Source: Avena insularis
Taxonomy: Eukaryota > Streptophyta > Magnoliopsida > Poales > Poaceae
DNA length: 64,000 nt
Direction: 5' to 3'
Assembly: GCA_023614405.1 (NCBI GenBank)
Contig: CM042688.1
Coordinates: 379,613,331 to 379,677,330, forward strand
A program made the translations under genes and the position numbers. Below, piece after piece: positions 39,602 to 52,100 of the stretch (position 1 is the stretch's first letter; every line of letters begins with the position of its first letter). The notes under the pieces were generated by a model, which was given only the letters and a program-made list of their open reading frames with translations, had not been told where the DNA came from and ran no database searches.

Positions 39602-41753
39602 TTTGACAAACCACATATGGACCCACTAGAGTCATTGCATGTGTGTTCTTTCCACAAACCACACATGGATCAACCAGTATCATTGCATGTGTGTTCTTTC
39701 CACAAACCACATATGGATCAACCAGTGGTCATTGCATGTGTGTTCTTTTCCACAAACCACATATGGATCCACTAGAGTTATTGCATGTGTGTTCTTTCCA
39801 CAAACCACACATGGATTAACCAATGGCATTGCATGTGTGTTGTTTTCACAAACCACATATGGATCAACCAATGGCATTGCATGTGTGTTCTTTTCACAAA
39901 TCACATATGGATCCATCAGTGTTCACCGCATGTGTGTTCTTTCCACAAAGCACTTATGGATCCACCAGTGTTCATTGCATGTGTGTTCTTTTCCGCAAAC
40001 CACATATGGATCCACTAGAGTCATTGCATGTGTGTTATTTTCACAAACCACACATGGACCCACTAGAGTCATTGCATGTGTGTTCATATACTAAAACCAG
40101 CACTAGATTCATTGCATGTGTGTTCCTTTCACAAACCACATATGGATCCACCCGTGTCATTGCATGTGTGTTCTTGCCACAAACCACATATGGATCCACC
40201 AGTGTCCATTCCATGTGTGTTCTTTCCACAAACCACACAAGGATCCCCAGAGTCATTGCATGTGTCTTCTTTTCACAAACCACATATGGACCCACTCGAG
40301 TCATTGCATGTGTGTTCCTGTCATGAACCACACATGGATCAACCAGTGGTTATTGCATGTGTGTTCTTTTCACAAACCACATATGGGCCCACGAGAGTCG
40401 TTGCATGTATATTCTTTTCACAAACCACACATGGATCAACCAATAGCATTGCATGTGTGTTCTTTCCACAAACCACACATGGATCATCCAGTATCATTGC
40501 ATGTGTGTTCTTTCCACAAACCACATATGGATCCACTAGAGTCATTGCATGTGTGTTCCTGTCACAAACCACATATGGACCAACCAATGTCATTGCATGT
40601 GTGTTCCTATCAAGAACCACATATGGATCCACCAGTGTTCATTGCATGTGTGTTCCTATCATGAACTAGAGATGGATCAGCAAATGGTTATTGCATGTGT
40701 GTTCTTTTCCACAAACCACATATGGATCAACCAATGTCATTGCATGTGTGTTCCTGTCATGAACCACACATGGATCAACCAATGTCATTGCATGTGTGTT
40801 CCTTTCAAGAACCACACATGGATCCACAAATGTTCATTGCATGTGTGTTCCTGTCATGAACTACACATGGATCAACCAGTGGTTATTGCATGTGTGTTCT
40901 TTTCACAAACCACATATGGACCCACTAGAGTCATTGCATGTGTGTTCTTTCCAAAAACCACACATGGATCAACCAGTGTCATTGCATGTGTGTTCTTTCC
41001 ACAAACCACATATGGATCAACCAGTAGTTATTGCATGTGTGTTCTTTTCCACAAACCATATATGGATCCACTAGAGTCATTGCATGTGTGTTATTTCCAC
41101 AAACCAGATAGATTAACCAATGGCATTGCATGTGTGTTGTTTCACAACCCCCATTTGGATCAACCAATGGCATTGCATGTGTGTTCTTTCCACAAATGAC
41201 ATATGGATCCATCAGTGTTCACTGCATGTGTGTTCTTTCCATAAACCACTTATGGATCCACCAGTGTTCATTGCATGTGTGTTCTTTTCCACAAACCACA
41301 TATGGATCCACTAGATTCATTGCATGTGTGTTCTTTTCACAAACCCCATATGGACCCACTATAGTCATTGCATGTGTGTTCTTATACTAAAACCAGCACT
41401 AGATTCATTGCATGTGTGTTGTTTTTACAAACCACATATGGATCCACCAGTGTCATTGCATGTGTGTTCTTTCCACAAACCACATATGGATCCACTAGTG
41501 TTCATTGCATGTGTGTTCTTTACACAAACCACACATGGATCCTCCTGAGTCATTGCATGTGTCTTCTTTTCACAAACCACATATGGACCAACTTGAGTCA
41601 TTACATGTGTGTTCTGTCCACAAACTACATATGGACCCACTAGAGTCATTGCATGTATATTCTTTTCACAAACCACACATGGATCAACCAATGGCATTGC
41701 ATGTGTGTTCTTTCCACAAACCACACATGGATCAACCAGTGTCATTGCATGTG
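39602..41753 (+). repeat. First unit of the 2.55 kb higher-order repeat, interrupted by the LTR element
   Basis: Features here recur at 54.2 kb with an offset of 14519 bp. Subtracting the 11,967 bp element and its 5 bp duplicated target leaves 2547 bp, the same period that separates the uninterrupted units downstream. The unit therefore starts here and resumes at 53721. Confidence 0.85.
41749..41753. repeat. Target-site duplication ATGTG (left)
   Basis: ATGTG directly precedes the LTR start TGTAAC. It is identical to 53721-53725. Joining the flanks over one copy restores the array core GCATGTGTGTTC. Five bases is the usual length for plant LTR retrotransposons. Confidence 0.93.
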
Positions 41754-44700
41754 TGTAACTACCTCGGTGAATTACGCTCCTAGTACAAGCCTGGATGATC
41801 AGAAATGGTTGAAATAGTACGGTGGGGCCCAAATGCCACTCACAGGTAGACCTTTCGGCCGTCCCAACCATTTCCAAACATCAGGACAAGAGCAGGCGGT
41901 CCCGGCAGTGAAGGGATCAACTACATACACAAATGAGTATGTATGCAAGCCACCATACAATAGTACATCGAGCCATTCCATCTAAAAGAAAGGAAATATA
42001 TGGCATACGGCAAGATCCAAATATCCTAGATAGATATAATAGTTTAGGATATCTCCTCATACATCAATCAACAGGTATCAAGCGAGCGGAAGACAAAATC
42101 CGAGTAACGGATAAGAAGCAAATCGGCATAAGATGCCCCATAAATAAGCACATCCTCCCACAGATCTCACGGATCCCTGTTCCTAATCCCTACACCGAAT
42201 GATCGTTGCCCACATCGTCTGCCTCTTCCACCCAGATCCATCTTGCGAGTGTACTGTTCATCCGAACCAATAATTTATCGTGTGAGACCCTAGGGTACTC
42301 AGCAAGTCTTTATGCCTCTAAAGGGGACACAACTGGGTGACGAATTGCAGCAAAAGATAAACCCTAGCAATTCTCAGATACTGCTAACCATCCGCCTAAC
42401 CAGAGATAGCGGATGTCCGTGAATTAATAACAACAGTTATAACAGTTATAATGGTAATATCCACAGATCCATCCTCCTCCTCGCCATCGACGAGGAAGCG
42501 GATAACAACCCCATCCGTTGGCATTTTTATTATCCATTCCATTAGTGTTTCACTATTTTCTAGTCAGGTACCTATTCTAGTCAATTTTATAGCGGTACTT
42601 TAGTTATGCTTGTCTATGATCGAGAAACTGTGCTCCAAGTCGTCCATAACCGCGGACACGGCTTTCAGAAAGTTTTACCCTGCAGGGGTGCACAAATAGC
42701 AACACACACTCGCTATGCCTCGGAAAAACCAAATCAAATCCCAACGAGGCAGTCGCGACAAAGCAATCACAGGATTCAGAAATATTTCAGGGGGCCACCC
42801 CATTGAGCTACCCGCAACGAAGTTAGCTGACTCCGAGACGGTCTCAAGGTTTGTGGAGCCGGCTGTAAACGACTGGGAACCCGAAAGTGTGACTGGGCTT
42901 GTCGATACAGCGTAAACGGGTCACGGACCTAAACAGTACAGTGTGCATTACCTCGCACAATCTTAAATTAAAGCAGTAAAGCATGGCATAAGTACAGGAT
43001 AGTAAAATAAATCCTCAAACTAGTTTGTGGCCCTCAAGAAATAAGAATGAATCAAGCTCTGGCTCAGGGGGGTCCATAAGGCCTCCCGGATGTGGATAGC
43101 GCGAATATTCTTGGAACAGGAATCAAGTACTCGGGGTCTTACGGGACACAAGTGAGCCTGAAAACCAAATAGCGAATATGGCTCACCGATGCCACTTTCA
43201 TTAGTTATCCCATTACTACTCGTTAAGTTGTTTAGGTACCTCGTTATCCATCGACACTCACATACCCTACACATGCTGTTCTCGACTGCATGGCTCAAAC
43301 AACTCCTGTAGTAATGGCTCATGGGATGGAGGAACAAGCTTTTGGGGTTTAAAAGTAAAGGCTATGCAATACTTGGGATTCAATTTAATGCAACCATGAC
43401 TCAATGATGCAAGAATAAGATAGAGGCAACAGGTATATGTATGCAAGCATGTGGTAGTGCTTGCACGGCAGCTCATTGAAGCAAGGAATGGATCTGGGTA
43501 GTGCTCTGGTTCTCTTGATATATCCCCTTTCAGCCTATTCGAAGAAGAACCAAACAAACAAGGGCCAACATAAATAAAGTGCACAAGCATATGAATAAAT
43601 GCATCAAGCAAACAACCATGCCATGATGAATGATGCACAATTTGCATGGCAATAAGGTAGCATGGCATGGGTGAGGTGTGGAATACAATAATAAAGCATT
43701 TTATTTAGTTTTGGCCCCATTTTATTCCCATATTAGTTGCTGTACTCATTATATTTATATGATGCATGCTCCAAATCAAACCATGGAATGCATAAACAGA
43801 AAGGTCTCGTCGAGCTAATCATTTTAGACATATCATTTGTTAAATTTGGACTTATAAATCAAAAGTTATTAATTATTTAAGAAAAGGGCAATTTATTGTA
43901 ATTTAAATAAACTTGGAAATTTAAAAGTTCAAAATATATTTTGGATTGCATATTTGAAATCCTCACATTTTTCTGATTTGAAAACATATATTATTTGTAT
44001 TATTTGGATTAATATTTGAAAAGTTATTTGAAAACAGAATTATATTTGAATTTGAAATAATTAGAAAAGGATTTGAATTTAAACAGATTTCGGAAATACT
44101 TTTTATACTCAGAGGGAGCTAGCCACTGTCACAGACAAGTGGGCCACAGTGCTGACTGGGCAACACGCGCACAGAAACGCTTCTGCCACCGCGGCTGCTG
44201 CTAGCCTCAGAGGCCGACGGGTGGGGTCAGAGCACTCACGGGCCCAGCTGCCAGCGGCGGGACAGCGCAGAGGCTGACAGGTGGTCAAACGGGAGCGCGG
44301 GTTGAGGTTTAGAAAGGCTAGGGGTTGCTCTGCAAAAAGTCCAGAGAGGCTGACGGGTGGGGCTACGCGGACTGCGGGTTAAGCCGAAAAGAAAACAGGG
44401 GGTCATACGCAAAAGAGCTTGCCCGTACTGTGCTTCTTCTCGCGTGCAGCAGACCGATCGGTGGGCGACAGGGCGCGGGGCGCGGCGCAGGGTTCGAACC
44501 CGCGACGCGGGACACGCGCGCGGTGGGCGGAGCCGCTGCGGTGGCTCGGGGGCTGTTGATAGGAGGGGGCTAGGCGGCTAGCTAGAGCGTACGCGACGCC
44601 GAAAACGCAGTGAGACGCTGCCGCTTGGCGCACCGAGGGTGCTCGACGATCGGTCCGGCGAATCTAGGGCGGCACGGCGGAGGTGACCATGTCTAGGGGG

Positions 44701-46360
44701 TTTAGGGGCTCACCGAGAGGTTGCTGGTGGAGTAGGTTCGGGCAGAAGCGCCGATGATCGCTGGCGTAGCAGACGCCCGGCGGTTTAGGGTTTCGGGGTC
44801 GGCGCGGCGCAGATCGGTGGCTCTGGTCTGTCTCCTCCTCGTCGCTGGGCTCAGGGTGAAGCAGAGGACCCTTCTCGTTCTTCCCGATCACTCCACGGAC
44901 GTGCGGCTCGCCAGGATCAACGGGTCGTGGAGGAGGCCGACGGTGGAGACGATGGTGAAGGCGGTGGCGATGGAGCAGAGGGGGAGAGGCCAGGGCGTCG
45001 CTGGGGCTGGATCTGGGGATGTAGGGGAGGCGAGAGAGGGGGTGGATAAGGCAGAGAGGGAGCAGGGTGCCGTGGGGGAGTGGGAGAGGAAAAAGGTGGC
45101 TCGGCCACCTTTTCTTCCTCCACCCTCACGTGCTCGGGCAGGGCAGGGGCAGCTTCCAGGTGGGGACGGTGAGGCCAGGGAGGTGGTGGTTCGGGCTGGG
45201 GGGCCCTAGGGCAGAGAGAGCACGAGAGGGAGAGGTGAGGGTAGCCTCGGGTGGGGTAGATCTAGGCTCGGGTTGGGACTTGGGTTAGCTAGGGTTTGGG
45301 GTGTGGTAGCAGCTAGGTGGGGCCAGGGAGAGAGGGTGGCCAGGTGGGGCCAGCTAGGTAGGGAGAAGAGGGGGCCGAGAGGTGAAGGTGGGATTAGGGT
45401 TTGGTCATGGTTATGGTAGATTAGGGTTTAGGTTTAGATGGGGTATGGTGAGGGTAGATGCTGGAGAGAGAAGACGAGAGAGGTGTGAGAGCTAGGTTTA
45501 GAAGCATACTTGCTCCAAACATAGATCAAGCAAGATCACACTAGATCAACCCCAAAGAGGGAGGAAGAGGTTAGAGATGACCCACTCAAAATGCAACAAA
45601 AATCCAAATGACAAGCAAAAGGTGGTACTTGCATGGGCCATGCATAATTAATTATTACCATGCTTATCTTTGTGAGACAAGATTATTTGCATGGCATTTT
45701 TCTTATGCACTCCAAAGTGTGGAGTAAGGCTCAAGCAAAAGGATTACAAGGAAGTTTCCATGGAATAGATGGAGATGATCATGTTTGAGTTAGCTTGGGA
45801 CTTGCTAGTGTGTATGTGCCACTAGGCATTTAATAAGCCCTCAAAAATACCCCAACATGATGATAACCCCAAAACCATAACTATGGAAGCTAGGAAAAGG
45901 TTCCACTCACAAGGCATGCAAAGGTGACCATGTGGCTCTCATATATCAATATTGTGAAAACAACATGGTGCCAAGATGAGAGCATGTGGCAAGAATTGGA
46001 TCCATCCCAACCCACAGGAGCTAGAAGTAAAACCAGAAATGCCAAGCTCATATTTAGTTGGATGGTGGAATTATAAGGTGGTGAAAGAAAGGTGGTGGAG
46101 TTCATAAAAGATATGCCCCAACTCAACTTGGGCATTTAAACAATATATCAAGAACCAAATACAATATCAAGAGGCAAATACAATTAATAATGCATATGAG
46201 ATAAGAACCAAAACAAAAGGGTTTTATATGATGCTCAAATGCAAGGTGGCATGATGACATGAGCATGATATAATTATGATGCAACAATTATATATATGAA
46301 GTAGCCATTATATAGACTAGGCTAGTAGCATTGCAATTGTTAGACAATTGGGATGCTACA
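41754..46360 (-). repeat. 3' LTR of the element (left on the plus strand)
   Basis: 4607 bp from TGTAACTACCTCGG to GGGATGCTACA. Zones in plus-strand order are: a moderately GC-balanced part (41.75-43.68 kb), an AT-rich part (43.68-44.11 kb), a strongly GC-rich, CpG-rich part (about 44.12-45.4 kb), and an AT-rich end. It contains several open frames of 60-150 codons on both strands. None resembles a known family, and those in the GC-rich part are not preserved in the other LTR. It matches 49179-53720 throughout. Confidence 0.92.
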
Positions 46361-46376
46361 ACTCTCCCCCACTAAA
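46361..46376 (-). other. Polypurine tract of the LTR element
   Basis: Directly inside the left LTR the plus strand reads ACTCTCCCCCACTAAA, so the element strand reads TTTAGTGGGGGAGAGT up against the LTR start TGTAGC. A G-rich purine tract in this place primes plus-strand DNA synthesis in Gypsy-type elements, and it defines the minus orientation. Confidence 0.85.
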
Positions 46377-48929
46377 CAAGAATCTCACCGAGATTCCTAG
46401 GAAAAGAAAACAACACAAGGAGAGGGGTGTTCGAACGAAGGTGATCCTCGTTCCCAAGAAGATGAAGAACGGAATGGTGCGACCACTACACCTTGCAAAA
46501 CTTGCTAGACTTGTTGCGAGTCTTGCCTTTTGCTTGAGGCACAAAGGGTTAGGAGAATTGAAGGATTGTCATGAGACAAGAAGGATAGGATGGACATAGC
46601 TCCGGTTTTCTCAAGAACAGGATAAAAGAAGAAGAACCACTTGGTGAAAGAAAGGACAAGATGATGCATCGTGGATAAAGAAAGACACGCCGTTAAGATT
46701 AAAGATTTACCGATACTAGAGAGGATGAATCTTTGTCTCGCCGGAAGGAAAGAGCTAGATTGGAGAGGTTTTGAAGCACTATGACAATAGCATCGTACCT
46801 TCTCTCGGATTGGGGAAAAGAAGTACGGAAACAATATTGCCTTCAAACAATAGAGTCCCTTGATATCGACAGAAAGATTTAGTTAGACATCGTCGGATTA
46901 GAGTCTTCTTACGCCGGTAAGAACCAAAGGATCACGCAATTGAGGTGCGCGGATATAACTTCCAGATACGGATGTGAAGATAGATCATGGGGGATAGGTT
47001 CCTTTCATCTTGTTTGGGGATGTAGAGCTCCGTATAAAGAGGCGAGGATAGAAAAGAATTTGCTTGTTTCCACCAGATAATCGAGGATTTTGCTTCGTAG
47101 AAAGGACGAGATCACCAACAAGAGATTATCGATTAATTTCTTCGAGAGAGCACTCCGGAAAAACAAGGACGGAAGTAAAAGTATCAAGGGATAAAGGCCA
47201 CTTCTAACTTCCGTGGAATGAGTGAAATCACATAAATTCCCCAATTCAATGTACAAGAGCGAATGATAAGAGTAGTGGTATGGTAGCTACTCCATCCCGC
47301 ACTCAAAGCATTACTCCGCACCTGAATAAGAAAACCATGCAACCCAACTACCGAAACAGACTGAAGGTATTGACAAGGATAACTCATGGAACTCCGTTAG
47401 CAAACCAGGATAGATGCAAACGATACGCCGGATTCAAGATAGATAAGGGTGATGATGTTGTCGTCATACCTGATGTAACAAGCCACCGGAAAGATATGAA
47501 GGAAGATTACGGAGAACAAGCCGATTCCACGGTAAAGAAGAAGATAACACCAACTGATTACGAAAGATCTGAAAAGTCTTCATGGCCTCCGGTGGATTGA
47601 GCATCGATGATAGAACGAGACGGTTTCAAAAGATCACTTAACGAGATAGAGGTGAAAAGAACTCCATGTTCTTCTTGAAATGATTGAGAGAGATCTAGCA
47701 GTCTTGAGGAAAACTTCGGCGGAACGACGATGATAACTTGCCAACAAGGAACAACTCCGGATTTGATTGAAGATGGAAGATGGAATTAACAATGAACTTG
47801 CTGATTCCAGACTTGAAGTGATATATTTAGCAGAAGGACGTGGCCGAGATAGGTGACTTCAAGAAGCCAGAATTCACGCTTTGTGAACTTTGCACACAGG
47901 CAGTGCTCACGAAGCTTGAGAGAAAGAGACACAGATGATCTTCCATGTCCTTCCATTGATATCGAATGGCAAGCATATTATCAACATATACCACCATGGA
48001 TTAACAAGATATTCTCAGAATATCAAGTTCAAAAGGTGAGAGAAACGAACAAATGCTCGAACACTTCCTGAGCTCAACGCTCTTAGAAAGATCAATATTA
48101 AGAGCACGGATTCGCGTTGAAGAAGATGCACTGGAAGAATAGATTATCTGGTCCTTCGGAAGAAAAAGAGATGCCGCCTGATTCACATTGTCGATCGGAT
48201 CACCGGTTACAAAGATAAAGAGATCTTGGATAAGAACCGATGATATAGCTTTGCTTATGGTATGAGCTATCAGAGACGAAAAAGATGTGCAGATATGGAG
48301 TTCAAAAAGATGTGCAGCATGATGGACAGATGATAGACCGCCGTAGTGCCTTGAGAAGCTCCGGATTTCCAAGGATGCTTGAATAAGCATAGATAGGATC
48401 ACGGTGTACCCAAAATCACAGGAGTATCTTTGGCAATCCGGAGTGGTAGCATTTTCCATATTCCCATCGACACTATCATGAGTGGAATATAGCTATGCCG
48501 AGAACCAGATTACAATCACCAGCATCGGATCGACACATGTTATGTAATTAGCCCAAGAGAAAAGAAGATGAAGTGGAAACTCCAGGATTAAGCGCCGGTG
48601 ACAAAAGAATGAGTTAGCATGGACATGCTGATAAAAGAGAGATAGATAATGTTTCACACGATGAAAAGGAGTGTGGAAACACGATGGATCAAAGAAAAAT
48701 TTTCCGCATTTTTCGCATTAAAATACCGATAGATGCGCAAAATCACTTAGCGGATAGGGATTAGCATCGATGCCCGCACGTAAGAACACCCTTTAAGAAG
48801 ATGGCACCGTCAACAAGGAGTCGATAGATCGCGCGGTTTTCAAAAGCACTCCGATATGGAACGTACCAACAGTTGATAACCAAAGGCAGATTGTGATAAC
48901 AAAAGGATGCAACAGATAGACAAGGAATT

Positions 48930-48943
48930 ACACACACACACAC
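48930..48943. repeat. (AC)7 microsatellite
   Basis: A 14 bp dinucleotide run lies inside the internal domain of the LTR element. It is short and probably of no importance beyond use as a marker. Confidence 0.85.
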
Positions 48944-49163
48944 TTTCTATGGTACTACAGAAACCCAGAACACGTGAATCCTAGTTTGAATTTTAAGAAG
49001 AGGATTGAAAACGTTACACTTCCTTACCAGAAAAGGGTGGGTGGTTGGGTAAGAAGAAAAGTGGAAGCAGTCCTACTCGCTTTTGTTTTTCCTAGTATAC
49101 ATAACTACCAAAATATTTGCTAGACGGACAACGACCATTTGGTTGAGACCTCGAAGGTCGGGA

Positions 49164-49176
49164 TGGCTCGATACCA
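49164..49176 (-). other. Primer-binding site, initiator methionine tRNA type
   Basis: On the element strand, two bases (AT) after the right LTR, the sequence is TGGTATCGAGCCA. The usual plant iMet site is TGGTATCAGAGCCA, so one A appears deleted after the seventh base. The position next to the LTR confirms that the right LTR is the 5' LTR. Whether the missing base would weaken priming is unknown. Confidence 0.85.
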
Positions 49177-49178
49177 AT

Positions 49179-52100
49179 TGTAACTACCTCGGTGAATTAC
49201 GCCCTAGTACAAGCCTGGATGATCGAAATGGTTGAAATAGTACTGGGGCCCAAATGCCACTCACAGTAGACCTTTCGCTGTCCCAACCATTTCCAAACAT
49301 CGGGACAAGAACGGCGGCGAATCGGCAAGCGAAGGATCAACTACATACACAAATGAGTATGTATGCAAGCCACCATACAATAGTACATCGAGCCATTCCA
49401 TCTAAAAAGAAAGGAATATAGCAACGCCCATACGGCAAGATCCAAATATCCTAGATAGATATAATAGTTTAGGATATCTCCTCATACATCAATCAACAGG
49501 TATCAAGCGAAGCGAAGACAAAATCCGAGTACGGATAAGAAGCAAATCGGCATAAGATGCCCCATAAATAAGCACATCCCACAGATCTCACGGATCCCGT
49601 TCCTAATCCCTACATCGAATGATCGTTGCCACATCGTCCGTCTCTTCCACCCAAAGATCCATCTTGCGAGTGTACCTGTTCATCCGAACCAATAATTTAT
49701 CGTGTGAGACCCTAGGGTACTCAAAAGTCTTTATGCCTCTAAAGGGACACAACCAGGGTGACGCAATTGCAGCAAAAGATAAACCCTAGCAATTCTACAG
49801 ATACTCGCTAACCATCCGCCTAACCAGAGATAGACGGATGTCCGTGAATTAATAACAACAGTTATAACAGTTATAATGGTAATATCCATAGATCCATCCT
49901 CCTCCTCGCTTACCGACGAGGAAGCGGACGAACAACCCCCATCCGTTGGCAGTTTTATTATCCATTCCATGAGTATTGCACTATTTACTAGTCAGGTACC
50001 TAGTCTAGTCAAATTAATAGCGGTACTTTAGTTATGCTTGTCTATGATCGAGAAACTGTGCTCCAAGTCGTCCATAACCGCGGACACGGCTTTCAGAAAG
50101 TTTTACCCTGCAGGGGTGCACAAATAGCAACACACACTCGCTATGCCTCGGAAAAACCAAATCAAATCCCAACGAGGCAGTCGCGACAAAGCAATCACAG
50201 GATTCAGAAATATTTCAGGGGGCCACCCCATTGAGCTACCATAGAACGGTTAGCTGACTCCTTGACGGTCTCATGGTTTGTGGAGCCGGCTGTAAACGAC
50301 TGGGAACCCGAAAGTGTGACTGGGCTTGTCGATACAGCGTAAACGGGTCACGGACCTAAACAGTACAGTGTGCATTACCTCGCACAATCTTAAATTAAAG
50401 CAGTAAAGCATGGCATAAGTACAGGATAGTAAAATAAATCCTCAAACTAGTTTGTGGCCCTCAAGAAATAAGAATGAATCAAGCTCGCCTGGGGGTCCAT
50501 AAGGCCTCCGGATGTGGATAGCGAATATTCTTGGAACAGAATCAAGTACTCGGGGTCTTACGGGACACAAGTGAGCCTGAAAACCAAATAGCGAATATGG
50601 CTCACCGATGCCACTTTCATTAGTTATCCCATTACTACTCAGGTTAAGTTGTTTAGGTACCTCGTTATCCATCAGACACTCACATACCCTACACATGCTG
50701 TTCTACGACTCGCATGGCTCAAACAACTCCTGTAGTAATGGCTCATGGGATGGAGGAACAAGCTTCGGTGGGGTTTAAAAGTAAAGGCTATGCAATACTT
50801 GGGATTCAATTTAATGCAACCGCGACTCAATGATGCAAGAATAAGATAGAGGCAACAGGTACTGTATGTATGCAAGCATGTGGTAGTGCTTGCCTGGCAG
50901 CTCAGTTGAAGCAAGGAATGGATCTGGGTAGTGCTCCTGGTTCTCTTGATATATCCCCTGCTCAGCGTCTATTCGAAGAAGAACCAAACAAACAAGGGCC
51001 AACATAAATAAAGTGCACAAGCATATGAATAAATGCATCAAGCAAACAACCATGCCATGATGAATGATGCACAATTTGCATGGCAATAAGGTAGCATGGC
51101 ATGGGTGAGGTGTGGAATACAATAATAAAGCATTTTATTTAGTTTTGGCCCCATTTTATTCCCATATTAGTTGCTGTACTCATTATATTTATATGATGCA
51201 TGCTCCAAATCAAACCATGGAATGCATAAACAGAAAGGTCTCGTCGAGCTAATCATTTTAGACATATCATTTATTAAATTTGGAGTTATAAATCAAAAGT
51301 TATTAATTATTTAAGAAAAGGGCAATTTATTGTAATTTAAATAAACTTGGAAATTTAAAAGTTCAAAATATATTTTGGATTGCATATTTGAAATCCTCAC
51401 ATTTTTCTGATTTGAAAACATATATTATTTGTATTATTTGGATTAATATTTGAAAAGTTATTTGAAAACAGAATTATATTTTAATTTGAAATAATTAGAA
51501 AAGGATTTGAATTTAAACAGATTTCGAAAATACTTTTTATACTCAGAGGGAGCTAGCCACCTCACGCATAAGTGGGCCACAGGTCTTGTTGGGCAACACG
51601 CGCACGCACGCTTCGCCACCGCTGCCGCCGCTAGCCTCAAAGGCCGACGAAGTGGAGCACTCACGGGCCCAGTACCACGGACAGCCGCAGAGGTCAGGTG
51701 GTCAAACAGGGCGGGTTGAGGTTTAGAAAGGCTAGGGGTTGCTCGCAAAAGTCCGGAGAGGCCGACGGTGGGGCTACTGGCAGGTTAAGCTTTAAAAGAA
51801 AAGCAGGGGGTCATACGCAAAGAGCTTGCCGTCTTGTTCTTCTTCTCGCGTCCAGACCGATCGGTGACGGGCGCGCGTGAGGTTCGAACCAGCGACGCGG
51901 GACACTGGGCGATGGCGGAGCTGCCTGCGGCTGGCTGTTGATAGGAGGGGCTAAGCGGCTAGCTAGGCGTCTGTGACGCCGAACGCTGTGACGCAGCTCG
52001 TCGGTGCACCGAGGGTGCTCGGCGACGATCGGGCGAATCTAGGGCGGCACGGCGGAGGTGACCATGTCTAGGGGGTTTAGGGGCTCACCGAGAGGTTGCT

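Larger units (their letters stand above)
28737..41753 (+). repeat. Minisatellite array B, left part (mainly 48 bp monomers)
   Basis: About 13 kb of tandem monomers sharing the array A core but with tails such as CCACAAACCACATATGGATC plus AACCAGTG, or CACAAACCACATATGGATCC plus ACTAGA. Relative to the 46 bp A unit, B units have CACAAACC instead of CATAAACC and a 2 bp gain (ACATATGG versus ACATGG), giving 48 bp and an NdeI site overlapping the BamHI region. A 40-41 bp variant reads CTTATACTAAAACCAGCAC. Further tails use CCTGTCATGAACCACACATG. Forty-eight bases are 16 codons, so two plus-strand frames and one minus-strand frame stay open for long distances, with repeats SLHVCSFHKPHMDPLE, VIACVFFPQTTYGSTS and VDPYVVCEKNTHAMTL. 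Simultaneous openness on both strands indicates repeat geometry rather than genes. Confidence 0.96.
46361..49178 (-). other. Non-coding internal domain of the LARD-like element
   Basis: 2818 bp between the LTRs. All six frames are broken by stops. The largest open frame (48001-48459, minus) and the others show no retroviral motifs. A mononucleotide- and purine-rich plus strand with many GAAGA/AAGAAG words is evident, but no internal tandem repeat of note apart from a short (AC)7. In barley LARDs the interior is reported as conserved although non-coding, possibly for RNA packaging or structure; nothing here proves or excludes that. Confidence 0.8.

Noticed and set aside
43267..43668. 133-codon minus-strand open frame in the left LTR
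   Set aside because: The matching part of the other LTR is split by frame changes and the translation has no recognisable domain.
44490..44510. GGTTCGAACCC resembling a tRNA gene B box
   Set aside because: No A box at the right distance and no cloverleaf; the other LTR has an altered version.
44400..45290. GC-rich open frames resembling a gene first exon or CpG island
   Set aside because: The zone is inside an LTR, its frames are not kept in the partner LTR, and no splice or domain evidence exists.
45285..45440. TAGGGTTT/TTTAGGG words resembling plant telomere repeats
   Set aside because: Only scattered single copies in a G-rich LTR zone, also present in the second LTR; no tandem run.
47945..48000. 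Minus-strand words reading like YVDNML, similar to the YVDD box of reverse transcriptase
   Set aside because: Six or seven residues with one mismatch, no neighbouring RT motifs and stops close by; best explained by chance.
42606..50234. Identical 66-codon open frames at 42606-42806 and 50034-50234
   Set aside because: They lie at equivalent places of the two LTRs, so their identity reflects the LTR duplication. No family resemblance is visible.
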